Below are positions 8,433 to 16,068 of a stretch of DNA of 17,625 nt, one piece after another. The stretch is from a bacterium (lineage in GTDB: Bacteria > Myxococcota_A > Bradymonadia > UBA7976 > UBA1532). A program made the position numbers and the translations under genes. The stretch covers positions 1 to 17,625 of the forward strand of contig JAUHVS010000037.1 in assembly GCA_030424955.1 (NCBI GenBank). Direction: 5' to 3'. The notes beneath the pieces are model-generated. The model did not search any database, was not told where the DNA came from, and worked only from the letters and a program-made list of their open reading frames with translations. Positions within the stretch are counted from its first letter, which is position 1. The number at the start of each line of letters is the position of its first letter.

Positions 8433-11294
8433 TCAGTTGGGCACCCACACCCCGTTCTGGAAGTCGCAGACCTCGCGCAGCTCGGCCACGTCGGCGCCCT
8501 CAAAGCCGGCGTAGTAGTGCTGCACCTGCGGGAAGCCCAGGACGTTGCCCTGGCCCCGCAGATCGCAGCGCCCCAGCCGGTTCGCCGCCGGGCAGCGGCC
8601 GCCGGCCATGCAGGTGGGATCGGCGGCGCAGATCCGCTCGAAGCGCGCGGCGGGGAAGCCCTCCGCGGCGAAGCCCTCGAGGCAGACCTCGCCGTCCGGC
8701 TGCAGGGCGCCCAGGGGCACCGCGTCCGCCAGGGGGTCGGGATCGGGGTCACCCCCGCAGGCGTTGGCCCGCCAGCCCCCGCCGGTGACGAGCGCGGGCG
8801 TGCCCTCCTCGGGGCTCGCCATGTCGAAGAGCAGGCCGTTGCCGCTGAAGGCCACCCGCACCATGGCGGGCCCCAGGGCCACCACCTGGATGTCGGCGGC
8901 CTCGGCCGTGAAGGCCCAGGTGTTGGTGGTCACGGCGACCACGCCGCGGTAGCGGCCGGTGGGGCCGTCACAGGCCATGCGCAGGCCTGGGTGCGCGGCG
9001 ATCGCGATGGACGCGGCCGCGGTGTTCGCCTCGGTGCTGAGGGCGATGACCCACTGCAGCACGCCGTCCTCGTCCTCGACGCCGGAGGGCGTCACGTACA
9101 CCCTCTCGCCCGAGATCGGCCCCCGGCCGGTGACCACGGCCCGCCAGCCCTCGCAGTCGGCGGCGACGGTGACCCGCTGCCGGGCGGACTGCTCGCCGTC
9201 GAGCTCCTCCACCGTGATGGTCACGTCGGCCTCGCGGCCGGGGGCGGTCCACACGCCGTCCGCGTCGATGGCGCCGGCCGCCCCGCCGTCCGCCGCCTCG
9301 GCCCGCCAGCGCACCGGCGTGGTGACGCCGCCCAGCACCAGCAGGTCGAAGTCGAAGGTGGCGCCGGGGGCCACGCAGCCTGCGATGGGCTCGAGGCTCC
9401 AGGTGCCCTCGCAGCTGTCGGGGGGCTCGGGGCAGGCGCAGCGCTCCTCGGCGGTGCAGGAGGCCGGCGGCGACTCGACGCAGCAGGTGTCGATCACGGC
9501 CACGTCGCCGCGGCCCTCGACCCCGGCCACCTCGGCGGGGCTCACCACCCCCACAAAGACCTCGCTGGGGTAGGTCTGCACGCCGTCGTCGGGGCTGGGG
9601 GCGCGGTAGGTGCCGCGATCGCGGTCGAGGATCTGGCCGCCGTCGGTGCCCAGGCTGCCCCAGACCAGCACCGCGTCGTCGGGCAGGCAGATGCGCTCGG
9701 CGCTCAGGGTCACCACGTCGCCCGATCGCGCCACCACGGGATCGACCACCAGGCGCGCCTCGTCGACGGCCACGGGCTCCACCGCCTCGAACTGCTGGTC
9801 GCCGAAGGCGTCATCGGCCGTGGTGAAGGTGAGATCGCCGTTGCCGGTCTGCCCCAAGAGGGCGCGGTAGGTGCGCGTCGCGGGGTTCGCGCTCACGGGG
9901 CCGTTGGCGGCGACGGTGTAGAACCGGTCGGTCAGCGTGACGATCCAGGTGCGCTTCCCGAAGGGCGCGCTGCTGCCCCCCACGTCGGGCAGCACGATGC
10001 CCGTGTAGTTGATGAGGACGTCGCGCAGGGCCTGGAAGGCGATCTCGGAGAAGCGCTCGATCTGCTCGGCGGCCTCGCTGGTGATCCGCAGGGCCTTGCC
10101 GGCGTCGTCGGCCAGGCTCGGGCCGGGGATCTTGCCCAGCCCGATGGCGGCGGTGAGGGCGTCGGCGATGGTGAACACCGAGATCGCGTAGCCCTTGTTG
10201 GTGGCGGCGAGCTGCGGCTCAGACCACGTCGGCTCATCGGCGGGGCACAGCTCGCGCTGGAGCTCGACCTGGAGGTCGGTGAGCGTGCTGGGCAGCAGCG
10301 CGTCGAACAGGTCGATGATGAGGTTGGCGACGAAGTTGACCGCCCCGCCGACGGCCCAGCCGGCCCCCCCGGACACCGCCCCCGCGACGCCGATGACCAC
10401 GCCGATGGTGGCCCGCACGGTGCGCGCGGCGGTGGAGCCGAAGATGCCCGCCGCGTTGGCCTGGGCCTTCATCCAGCAGTCGAGCTGCGCGTCGGTGGTG
10501 AGGTTGAAGGGGGTCACGCCACAGTCGGCGATGCTGGTCATCAGCGGCAGCGGATCGGCGGCCACGGGCACCGTGGCGATGACCCGGTCGAGGAAGGCGC
10601 GATCGGCCGCGGCCAGGGCGATCCCGTCCACCTCGCCGGCCAGCATGGCCACCAGCCCGCCGGCGACCGCCGGATCGAGCAGCGCGTCGGCGGCCACCAG
10701 CGGCGCCAGGGCCTCGCGGGTGGCCTCGTCGGCGTCGGCGTAGGCGGCGCGGTCCAGGCCCACGGTGGCCCAGGTGAGATCGCTCAGGGTGCGCAGATCG
10801 CCCAGCACGCTGTCGAGGGTGCGCGGCCCGGCGGGGGGCAGGGGCGTCACCGTGAGCGCGCCCAGGCTGCAGGCGGTGTCGCCCACGATCAGCGCCATGG
10901 TGTAGGTGACGGTGGCGTCCATGGTGGCCGGGGAGGTGGGGGCGTGGAAGCGCAGGCTGCCGGTCTGCGGGAACCAGGCGCCGGTCCACGCCTGCTCCCC
11001 CACCGGCCCGCCGAGCACCGCCAGCCCGGGGACCTGGTCCTCGGCCAGCGCCAGATCCATCAGGCCCTCGACGTCGATGGGCGCCGCGCCCACGGCCTCG
11101 GCCACCGGGAGCTGCACGGCGCAGGCGGGCAGATCGCTGCCGCCGCCCTGGCCCCCAGCGCCCCCGGCGCCGCCCTGCCCGCCCTGGGCCCCCGCGCCGC
11201 CGGCGCCGCCGTCTTGGGCGCGGCCGCCCGCGCCGTCGTCACAGCCCCACACCAACGCCGCGCACAGCGCGAGCCCCATCCAACGACCTGCCAT
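8433..11294 (-). CDS. Large surface lipoprotein of unknown function with Ig-like segments
   Basis: This 953-aa protein starts at the ATG at 11294 with AGGGAGCGAGAC upstream, giving a signal MAGRWMGLALCAALVWGC. Cys18 is the likely lipidation site, although Trp at -2 makes an unusual lipobox. A Gly/Ala/Gln linker (21-52) is typical of myxobacterial outer lipoproteins. Residues about 55-500 match no family I recognise; they include a Gly/Ala/Val-rich hydrophobic stretch (296-335) that might insert into a membrane or be a buried helix. Two Ig-like beta segments follow, at about 508-600 (GDVVTLSAE, then GTYRAP) and 640-715 (WRAEAADG, then GVWTAP); the '(Y/W)-x-A-P' motif is common in bacterial Ig-like repeats. 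Between them lies a Cys-rich linker (604-640: TCCVES, CACPEPPDSC). The C-terminus (845-953) holds more Cys. Likely an extracellular adhesin-type or structural protein, by inference. The permease converges on it. Confidence 0.85.
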   Translation of the reverse strand: MAGRWMGLALCAALVWGCDDGAGGRAQDGGAGGAGAQGGQGGAGGAGGQGGGSDLPACAVQLPVAEAVGAAPIDVEGLMDLALAEDQVPGLAVLGGPVGEQAWTGAWFPQTGSLRFHAPTSPATMDATVTYTMALIVGDTACSLGALTVTPLPPAGPRTLDSVLGDLRTLSDLTWATVGLDRAAYADADEATREALAPLVAADALLDPAVAGGLVAMLAGEVDGIALAAADRAFLDRVIATVPVAADPLPLMTSIADCGVTPFNLTTDAQLDCWMKAQANAAGIFGSTAARTVRATIGVVIGVAGAVSGGAGWAVGGAVNFVANLIIDLFDALLPSTLTDLQVELQRELCPADEPTWSEPQLAATNKGYAISVFTIADALTAAIGLGKIPGPSLADDAGKALRITSEAAEQIERFSEIAFQALRDVLINYTGIVLPDVGGSSAPFGKRTWIVTLTDRFYTVAANGPVSANPATRTYRALLGQTGNGDLTFTTADDAFGDQQFEAVEPVAVDEARLVVDPVVARSGDVVTLSAERICLPDDAVLVWGSLGTDGGQILDRDRGTYRAPSPDDGVQTYPSEVFVGVVSPAEVAGVEGRGDVAVIDTCCVESPPASCTAEERCACPEPPDSCEGTWSLEPIAGCVAPGATFDFDLLVLGGVTTPVRWRAEAADGGAAGAIDADGVWTAPGREADVTITVEELDGEQSARQRVTVAADCEGWRAVVTGRGPISGERVYVTPSGVEDEDGVLQWVIALSTEANTAAASIAIAAHPGLRMACDGPTGRYRGVVAVTTNTWAFTAEAADIQVVALGPAMVRVAFSGNGLLFDMASPEEGTPALVTGGGWRANACGGDPDPDPLADAVPLGALQPDGEVCLEGFAAEGFPAARFERICAADPTCMAGGRCPAANRLGRCDLRGQGNVLGFPQVQHYYAGFEGADVAELREVCDFQNGVWVPN

Positions 11295-11450
11295 GTCTCG
11301 CTCCCTTGAAGGATCACCCGAAGCGCCGGGAAGGTAGCAAAGCGGGGGGATGACGCCCATCGCCCGTGCCAGATCCGCCGCGGGGGGCGGTCCTGTCGCG
11401 GTGGACTCGGCGGGCTCAAGGTGCCGCCGGAGGCCACCGATGCAGGGGGC

Positions 11451-11978
11451 ATGAACACCGACCCCTTCTCGCAGCCGCGCATCGTTGAGCGCATCGCCGG
11501 GCGCCGCCGGGTGCACCACGCCCCCAGCCCCCACGAGGACGCCGTGACCGCGGGGCTGCTGGCCCTGCTCAGCGGCCCCTACCGCTTCGCCGACGGGGGC
11601 CCGGGCGGCTGGCTCCTGCTGGTGCGGCCGCGGCTGGCCCTGGGCGACGAGCGCCTGCAGCCCGACCTGGCCGGCTGGCGGCTGGACCGCGTCAAGCGGC
11701 TGCCCGAGGGCACGCCCATCGCGGTGGCGCCGGACTTCGTGTGCGAGGTGGAGGGCCCCGGCGACGCGGCACTGGACCGGGTCATCAAGCGCGACGTCTA
11801 CGGGCAGCACGGGGTGGGGTCGGTGTGGCTGGTCAGCCTCGACCACCGGCTGCTCGAGGCCCACACCCTGGGCGAGGCGGGCTGGTCGACCACCAGCGCC
11901 GATCTGGCCGGCGATCAGCCGCGGCGCATCGCGCCCTTCAACGCCGTAGCGGTGCCGCTGGGGCGGGCCTGGGGGTGA
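11451..11978 (+). CDS. Uma2-family protein (PD-(D/E)XK nuclease fold, DUF820)
   Basis: This 175-aa protein from the ATG at 11451 (AGGGGG just upstream; a GTG at 11421 would add ten residues with no better site) matches the Uma2 layout common in cyanobacteria and myxobacteria. Visible pieces in order are an N-terminal helix (DPFSQPRIVERIAG), GGWLLLVRPRLALG (52-65), PDLAGWR (71-77), PDFVCEVEGPG (94-104), ALDRVIKRDVYGQHGVGSVW (107-126) and the terminal PFNAV...LGRAW. The nuclease residues would be Asp72, Glu99 and Lys113. The usual 'EVLSPS' is EVEGPG here, a mild change beside the acidic residue. The biological role of Uma2 proteins is poorly known, although the fold is that of restriction endonucleases. 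No methyltransferase or toxin partner lies alongside: it is divergent from the 953-aa lipoprotein gene and converges, 12 bp apart, on a small exported protein. Confidence 0.85.
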   Translation: MNTDPFSQPRIVERIAGRRRVHHAPSPHEDAVTAGLLALLSGPYRFADGGPGGWLLLVRPRLALGDERLQPDLAGWRLDRVKRLPEGTPIAVAPDFVCEVEGPGDAALDRVIKRDVYGQHGVGSVWLVSLDHRLLEAHTLGEAGWSTTSADLAGDQPRRIAPFNAVAVPLGRAWG

Positions 11979-11990
11979 TCGAGGGCTGCC

Positions 11991-12506
11991 TCAGAACGCC
12001 CAGCCGAGGGCGACCCCGGCGCGATCCGGCGCGAAGGTGGGCGCCAGGCTGAAGGGCCGGATGGCGGGCTCGGCGGGCGCGGCGGGCCCACAGGGCGCCG
12101 GCGCGTCGGGCTCCAGCAGCCAGGTCACCAGCCCGCCCACCAGCAGGCCGCCGGCCAGGCCCAGGCCCACCGCCCCAAAGGTCTGCAGCCGCGACGCGCT
12201 GTCTTGCAGGCGCTGGGCCTCGATCTGGGTGATGCCGGTGACGACCCCGCCGTCCCGGCGGGCGTCGGTGATGACGGCCTCGTCGCTGGTGCCCATGGCG
12301 TAGACGAGGCCGCTGGCCACGCCGAGCACCACGCCGCCGCCCACGAGCCCCCAGGTGGCCGCCCGGTAGGGCAGGCGGGGATCCGCAGGGCCAGCCTCGG
12401 CGGTGACGCCAGGGGCGGGGGTCAGCGGCTGCCCGTGGGCGCTCACGGCCGGGGCGCACGCGAGCGCGGCTGTGGCCAGTCGAATCAAGACGCGCGGTCG
12501 CGACAT
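11991..12506 (-). CDS. Small exported protein with two hydrophobic helices, unknown function
   Basis: This 171-aa protein starts at the ATG at 12506, chosen because CGGAGG lies just upstream and MSRPRVLIRLATAALACAPA is a good signal peptide, with cleavage probably near residues 23-26 (VSA-HG). The mature part has two Gly-rich hydrophobic segments, about 51-71 (TWGLVGGGVVLGVASGLVYA) and 109-131 (TFGAVGLGLAGGLLVGGLVT). A polar stretch between them includes EAQRLQDSASRLQ. It ends with a beta-prone tail (FSLAPTFAPDRAGVALGWAF) with a terminal Phe, as in proteins inserted into or lodged near the outer membrane. The same helix-pair plus beta-tail layout is seen at the ends of many myxobacterial TPR/PEGA-type proteins; this may be a stand-alone version. 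No specific function can be assigned. It converges on the Uma2-type gene. Confidence 0.75.
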   Translation of the reverse strand: MSRPRVLIRLATAALACAPAVSAHGQPLTPAPGVTAEAGPADPRLPYRAATWGLVGGGVVLGVASGLVYAMGTSDEAVITDARRDGGVVTGITQIEAQRLQDSASRLQTFGAVGLGLAGGLLVGGLVTWLLEPDAPAPCGPAAPAEPAIRPFSLAPTFAPDRAGVALGWAF

Positions 12507-12545
12507 GTTGGGTGCCTCCGGTGTCGCGGCGAGCCCCGGTCCTCG

Positions 12546-12556
12546 CCCTGGCAGGG
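12546..12556. repeat. Short palindrome CCCTGGCAGGG in a divergent promoter region
   Basis: CCCTG (12546-12550) and CAGGG (12552-12556) are perfectly inverted around one base. It lies 40 bp upstream of the minus-strand start at 12506 and could be an operator, but such an 11-mer is expected by chance at modest frequency in GC-rich DNA. The rest of 12507-12712 shows only the possible promoter at 12675-12703 and a small A/T-richer patch near 12605-12625. Confidence 0.2.
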
Positions 12557-12674
12557 GTGGCGTCGGTGCGGCGCGAGCCACCCGTCCAGACCACCTACCG
12601 TGCCGTTCTCCCTACTTTTCTCACATGGGCCCGGGCGCGCCAAGAACCGGCCGCAGAAGAAAGCGCATCGCGAT

Positions 12675-12703
12675 TTGGACGCCGTGGGGGCGTGTGCTAC
12701 ATA
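12675..12703 (+). promoter_or_regulatory. Possible promoter for the RlpA-like gene
   Basis: TTGGAC (12675-12680) and TACATA (12698-12703) are exactly 17 bases apart, and each matches three of six consensus positions. A transcript would start near 12710, only a few bases before the ATG at 12713. That would make the mRNA nearly leaderless, or else favour the ATG at 12731, which has GAGGTGG eight bases upstream. Confidence 0.3.
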
Positions 12704-12712
12704 TCCCACATC

Positions 12713-13534
12713 ATGAGGTGGCGACTGACCATGATGGGGTGGGGGCTGGCGGCGGGCGCGCTCGGCTGCGGCGGCGTGCCCCCGGAGTGCACCGTGGGCT
12801 CCACGTGCGAGCGCGTGGCCGACGGCGCGGGCGCCAACCAGGGCGACACCCTCGACGACCCCGACGCGCCGGCGTACGTGCCCGAGAAGGCGCCGGCGGT
12901 GCGGGCCATCGAGCGCGGCGCCCTGCTTCAGCCCACGTACAGCAGCACCGAGGTGCCCGAGGGCGACGACGACCCCCGCCAGCTGGACCACTGCGCGCGG
13001 CGCACCCGCGACGGCCTGCCGGTGGTGTCGGACTGCGCGCGCCTCGCCACGAGCCGGCCCGGCGAGGGCAAGTACGCGCCCCAGGCCAGCCGGCGCCCCG
13101 AGGAGAAGCTCACGGGGCTGGCGCGCGAAGAGTACCTGGAGCGGCACCACGCGCCGGTGCGGGGCGAGGACACCTACGACGGCGAGCATGAGCTGTCGGG
13201 CTGGGCGGCGCACCTGGGGCTCGATGAGTCCGTCGAGGACTCCACCTTCGACGCCGTCGGCGACATGTTCGACGACAAGTACGACTTCTGGGCCTACCAC
13301 CCGACCCTGCCCGCCGACAGCCTCGTCGAGGTCACCAACGAGCGGAACAACAAGCGGGTGCGGGTGAACATCTACCGCAGCCAGCCCAAGGGCGGGTACC
13401 ACGGGCGCATCACGGTGCTGAACTACGCGGCCGCGGCGCGCATCGACATGGTGCGCCGGGGCCGCGACCGGGTGACCCTCGAGGTGCTGCGCTACGGGCC
13501 GCGCGTCTCGCGGCGGGCGGCCACCCGGCGTTAG
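12713..13534 (+). CDS. RlpA-like double-psi beta-barrel lipoprotein, probably non-catalytic
   Basis: This 273-aa exported protein is read from the ATG at 12713, which gives a charged signal start (MRWRLTMMGW) and a lipobox ALGC with Cys19. An ATG at 12731 with a better ribosome site is the alternative. Residues 20-155 are polar, acidic and Pro-rich, with further Cys (26, 32, 94, 108). The C-terminal part (about 158-262) follows the RlpA barrel: SGWA (162-165), VGDMFD (182-187), AYHPTLPADSLVEVTNERN (194-212), RVRVN (215-219), GRITVLNYAAAARIDMV (231-247), then RDRVTLEVLR. RlpA is a septal or periplasmic protein that binds or cleaves peptidoglycan. In catalytic members a Glu lies in the 'S-G-E-x-(F/Y)-D' motif and an Asp in 'N-D-R-G-P'; here they are Asp184 and N-I-Y-R-S-Q (219-224), so the Asp is absent. 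It probably binds glycan without cutting. Its stop overlaps the bioY stop. Confidence 0.75.
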   Translation: MRWRLTMMGWGLAAGALGCGGVPPECTVGSTCERVADGAGANQGDTLDDPDAPAYVPEKAPAVRAIERGALLQPTYSSTEVPEGDDDPRQLDHCARRTRDGLPVVSDCARLATSRPGEGKYAPQASRRPEEKLTGLAREEYLERHHAPVRGEDTYDGEHELSGWAAHLGLDESVEDSTFDAVGDMFDDKYDFWAYHPTLPADSLVEVTNERNNKRVRVNIYRSQPKGGYHGRITVLNYAAAARIDMVRRGRDRVTLEVLRYGPRVSRRAATRR

Positions 13535-14082
13535 CGCCGCCGCTGCGCGATGGCCTCGCCGGCGGCCACCAGCGCCCCCAGCGCCAGGCTCTTGACCAGC
13601 CCCCCCACCACGAAGGGCAGCGCGCCGGTGTCGATGGCGATCTGGCGGCTGACGCCCAGGCGCAGCACGAGCCACGCCACGCCCAGCCCCAGGATCGCCG
13701 TGTGGCCCACCAGCGCGCCCAGGGTGACCCCCAGCGCGCGGGGCCAGCCGCGGGCCTGCTCGGCCACGAGCCAGGTCAGCGGCACCGCCACCACGAAGCC
13801 CATCAGGTAGCCCGCGCTGGGCCCGAGCATCACCTCGACGCCCGCCGCGCCGTCGGCCAGCACCGGCAGCCCGGCCGCGCCGGCGCCCAGGTAGATCCCC
13901 AGGGCCAGCAGGCCGCCCGCGGGGCCCGCGATGAAGCCCGCCGCCAGCACCGCCAGGGTCTGCAGCGAGATGGGGACGGGGCTGCCCGGCATGGGCACGG
14001 TGACGTACGCGCTGGCGGCGCACAGCGCCGCGGCGGCGAGGGCGCCCAGGGCGACGCGGGCCGGCGACGGGGGCCGGGCCAC
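13531..14082 (-). CDS. bioY: BioY-family biotin transporter S component
   Basis: This 183-aa membrane protein binds biotin as the S component of an ECF-type importer; some BioY proteins work without the BioM/BioN energising subunits, none of which is in the window. The signature VPMPGSPVPISLQTLAVLAA is at 29-48, followed by GIYLGAGAAGLPVLADG (62-78), a VEVMLGPSAGYLMGF block (82-96) and an expected six-helix profile. Length is typical. It starts at a GTG at 14082, with its ribosome site (GAGGAG) inside the last codons of the PLD-like gene, whose TAG ends 2 bases before. Translation of the two is therefore probably coupled. Its stop overlaps by four bases with the convergent RlpA-like gene. Biotin uptake and a PLD-like lipoprotein have no obvious shared pathway. 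Confidence 0.95.
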   Translation of the reverse strand: MARPPSPARVALGALAAAALCAASAYVTVPMPGSPVPISLQTLAVLAAGFIAGPAGGLLALGIYLGAGAAGLPVLADGAAGVEVMLGPSAGYLMGFVVAVPLTWLVAEQARGWPRALGVTLGALVGHTAILGLGVAWLVLRLGVSRQIAIDTGALPFVVGGLVKSLALGALVAAGEAIAQRRR

Positions 14083-14084
14083 CG

Positions 14085-15872
14085 CTACTCCTCGGCGCCG
14101 TCGGGGCGGTGCAGATCTTTGCAGCGCTTGGCGGTCTTGGGCACGAGCTGCCAGGGGGGCAGGGCGGGCAGGGGCGGCGGGTTGGGGCCGCAGCCGGGGT
14201 CCTGGGCGTCCGCGCGGTGGTCGTAGTCGTTGTCGACGCCGTCGGTGCAGGCGGTGGTGCTGTCCTTCGACTCGGGATCGGGGCGCCCCGCGAGCCAGCG
14301 GTCGGGGATCGCCGCCCAGAGCTGGTCGAAGAAGCGGGCGTACTGCTCGCCGTGGGCCACGCTGTGGATGATGACGGTGTTCTCGTCGTTGCCGCCCTCG
14401 CCGGCGCTGGTCCAGTTCATGGAGCCGGTGATGACGATGGACTCGTCGATGACCGCCGACTTCATGTGCATCTTGCCGCCCCAGTGCTCGATCTTGAGCG
14501 GGATGCCGGCGGCGCGCAGCAGCTCATGCTTGCTGTAGCCGTTCTTGGCGGCGGTGGCGTCGAGGATCACCCGCACCTCCACGCCGCGGCGGTGGGCCTT
14601 GATGAGATCCTCGGTGATGCCCTTGTGGGTGAGGAAGAAGACGGCGATGTCGATCTTCCAGCCGGCGCGCTTGATGAGCTTGCGGATCGACTTGGTGATG
14701 GGCTTGTGCTGCGGCGAGAAGAGCACGTCGACGGTGGTCTGGTCGTCGAGCTCGATGGACCACGGCCCGCCGTTGACCTCTTTGTAGTCGTGGTACAGCC
14801 CGCCGAGCCACATCTGCTCGAACTCGCGGGTGTACAGCCCGGCGATCTGCGCGTTGTCGATGACGGTCACCAGGTTGGCGTTGTAGCCGCCCGTGCCGGA
14901 GTCGCTGACGTTGGTGGAGCCCGTCCAGACGTGCTGGCCGTCCACCACGAAGAACTTGTCGTGCATGATCGCGCCCGAGCCATCCAGCGACTCGCGGCTG
15001 GCGTGGGCGGCCAGCAGGCACTTGTCGCCCAGGTCGTAGGCCAGGCACTGCAGCGGCCCCTCGAAGCCCACCGGGCGGGGGCACATGGGCTGCACGCCAA
15101 AGGCGAAGGGGTTGGCCATGTCCTTCTTCTCGCGGGCGTGGCGCTTCTCGGCCTCGAGGTCGTCGCGCACGGTGCCCAGGGCGGCCACCAGGGCCTCGGT
15201 GCTGCTGTAGTAGTTCTTGCCGTCGAGGGTGCGGTCCACCACCCCGCGGATGCGCACGCCGCGCTTCCGGGCGCGCTTGAGCGCCTTGAAGATGGTCGTC
15301 TGGTTGCGCATGCCGTACAGCGCGAAGTCGATGGTCTGGGTCGAGCCGTCGATGAGGGCCAGCAGCGAGCGGCACAGCTCGACGTCGCAGGTGTCGGTGG
15401 GCGCCTTGCGGCCGCTGGGATCGTTGAGGATCAGCCGCAGCGCCTTCGAGGGCGCGGGCATGGCCGACGCCTCGGGCTGGTAGGCGCTCGCGGCCGCCGG
15501 GAGGCTCGGCGCGGGGGCTGCCCGCGCGGGCGTGGGGGCCTCGGGCGCAGCGGGGGCCTCGGGCGCAGCGGGCGCCGCGGGGGCCTCCGGCGCAGCGGGG
15601 GCCTCCGGCGCAGCAGGCGAAACGGCCGTCGGCGTCGCGGGCGCAGCCGGGGCGTCGGGGGCGGGGGGCAGGCTCGCCGCGGGCGTGGGGACGCGGGCCG
15701 GGGCCTCATACCCATCGTCGGCGGTGGGCGCCTCGGCCGGGCGGGGCGCGTCTGGCGGCGGCGGCAGCGCAGGGGCCGGCCGCGCGGGCGGGGGCAGAGC
15801 GGGTCCACAGGCGGGCAGCGCGGCGAAGGCCAGCAGGCCGGCGAGTGAGATCAGCAGGCGCGTGGCGCGCAT
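14085..15872 (-). CDS. Phospholipase-D-superfamily lipoprotein with a Pro/Ala linker and DNDxD-type motif
   Basis: This 595-aa exported protein starts at the ATG at 15872, with CCGGAG upstream and a lipobox LPAC (Cys22). Residues 23-145 are a Pro/Ala/Glu linker with repeated APEAPAAPEAP units. The PLD fold follows with both HKD motifs: His304, Lys306 and Asp311 (IMHDKFFVVDG, then GSTNVSDSG) and His469, Lys471 and Asp476 (MHMKSAVIDE, then GSMNWTSAGEGG). An active phosphodiesterase acting on phospholipid, nucleic acid or another phosphodiester is likely; the substrate is unknown. The first half holds an insert with three Cys (264, 276, 285) plus Cys162 and Cys167, fitting an oxidising location. 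The C-terminal CTDGVDNDYDHRADAQDPGC (542-561) is the acidic Asp-rich motif common in myxobacterial surface proteins, probably metal (Ca2+) binding. The GAGGAG before its TAG serves as ribosome site for bioY. An unrelated divergent gene starts 196 bp away; I see no clear promoter in that gap. Confidence 0.9.
   Translation of the reverse strand: MRATRLLISLAGLLAFAALPACGPALPPPARPAPALPPPPDAPRPAEAPTADDGYEAPARVPTPAASLPPAPDAPAAPATPTAVSPAAPEAPAAPEAPAAPAAPEAPAAPEAPTPARAAPAPSLPAAASAYQPEASAMPAPSKALRLILNDPSGRKAPTDTCDVELCRSLLALIDGSTQTIDFALYGMRNQTTIFKALKRARKRGVRIRGVVDRTLDGKNYYSSTEALVAALGTVRDDLEAEKRHAREKKDMANPFAFGVQPMCPRPVGFEGPLQCLAYDLGDKCLLAAHASRESLDGSGAIMHDKFFVVDGQHVWTGSTNVSDSGTGGYNANLVTVIDNAQIAGLYTREFEQMWLGGLYHDYKEVNGGPWSIELDDQTTVDVLFSPQHKPITKSIRKLIKRAGWKIDIAVFFLTHKGITEDLIKAHRRGVEVRVILDATAAKNGYSKHELLRAAGIPLKIEHWGGKMHMKSAVIDESIVITGSMNWTSAGEGGNDENTVIIHSVAHGEQYARFFDQLWAAIPDRWLAGRPDPESKDSTTACTDGVDNDYDHRADAQDPGCGPNPPPLPALPPWQLVPKTAKRCKDLHRPDGAEE
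15535..15615 (-). repeat. Pro/Ala/Glu coding repeat in the PLD lipoprotein linker
   Basis: The minus strand has several near-identical 15-18 base units such as GCTGCGCCCGAGGCCCC that code for AAPEAP and variants. They form the membrane-to-domain spacer behind the lipidated Cys. Third-position changes between units suggest old duplications and not a fresh slippage tract. Confidence 0.6.
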
Positions 15873-16068
15873 CGGCAGCTCCGGGGACCAAGGGGACGCC
15901 CCGTCATAGCCGAAAGCGCGGGCCACGGGGAGGGGCGTGCCGCGCGGGCACGGCCCTGTGGCGCGGCCAGCACGCCGCCAGCGGCCAGCCCCTGTCGGTC
16001 GGGGCGTTGGGGGCTGGCACGGGCTGTGCTGTGCCGCCTTCGCACTGCCAAGTCGCCCGGAGGGGGCC

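Noticed and set aside
8517..11309. A 930-codon plus-strand frame opposite the large lipoprotein
   Set aside because: Low-complexity Gly/His/Ala product with no motif or ribosome site, fully explained by the opposite-strand gene with signal peptide and Ig-like segments.
11451..12506. Uma2-type protein and small exported protein as a toxin-antitoxin or restriction pair
   Set aside because: The genes are convergent, the small protein is exported with two hydrophobic helices, and no methyltransferase or specificity gene is present.
13531..14082. bioY as part of a complete biotin ECF operon
   Set aside because: No bioM or bioN ATPase or T-component gene is present on either side within the window.
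15535..15615. Possible CRISPR-like or direct-repeat array
   Set aside because: Units are short, adjacent, imperfect and in frame with a Pro/Ala linker, so they are coding repeats and have no spacers.
14109..15848. Long plus-strand frame opposite the PLD-like gene
   Set aside because: The opposite strand has both HKD motifs and a signal peptide. This frame has none and decays into Gly/Arg repeats where the Pro/Ala linker lies.
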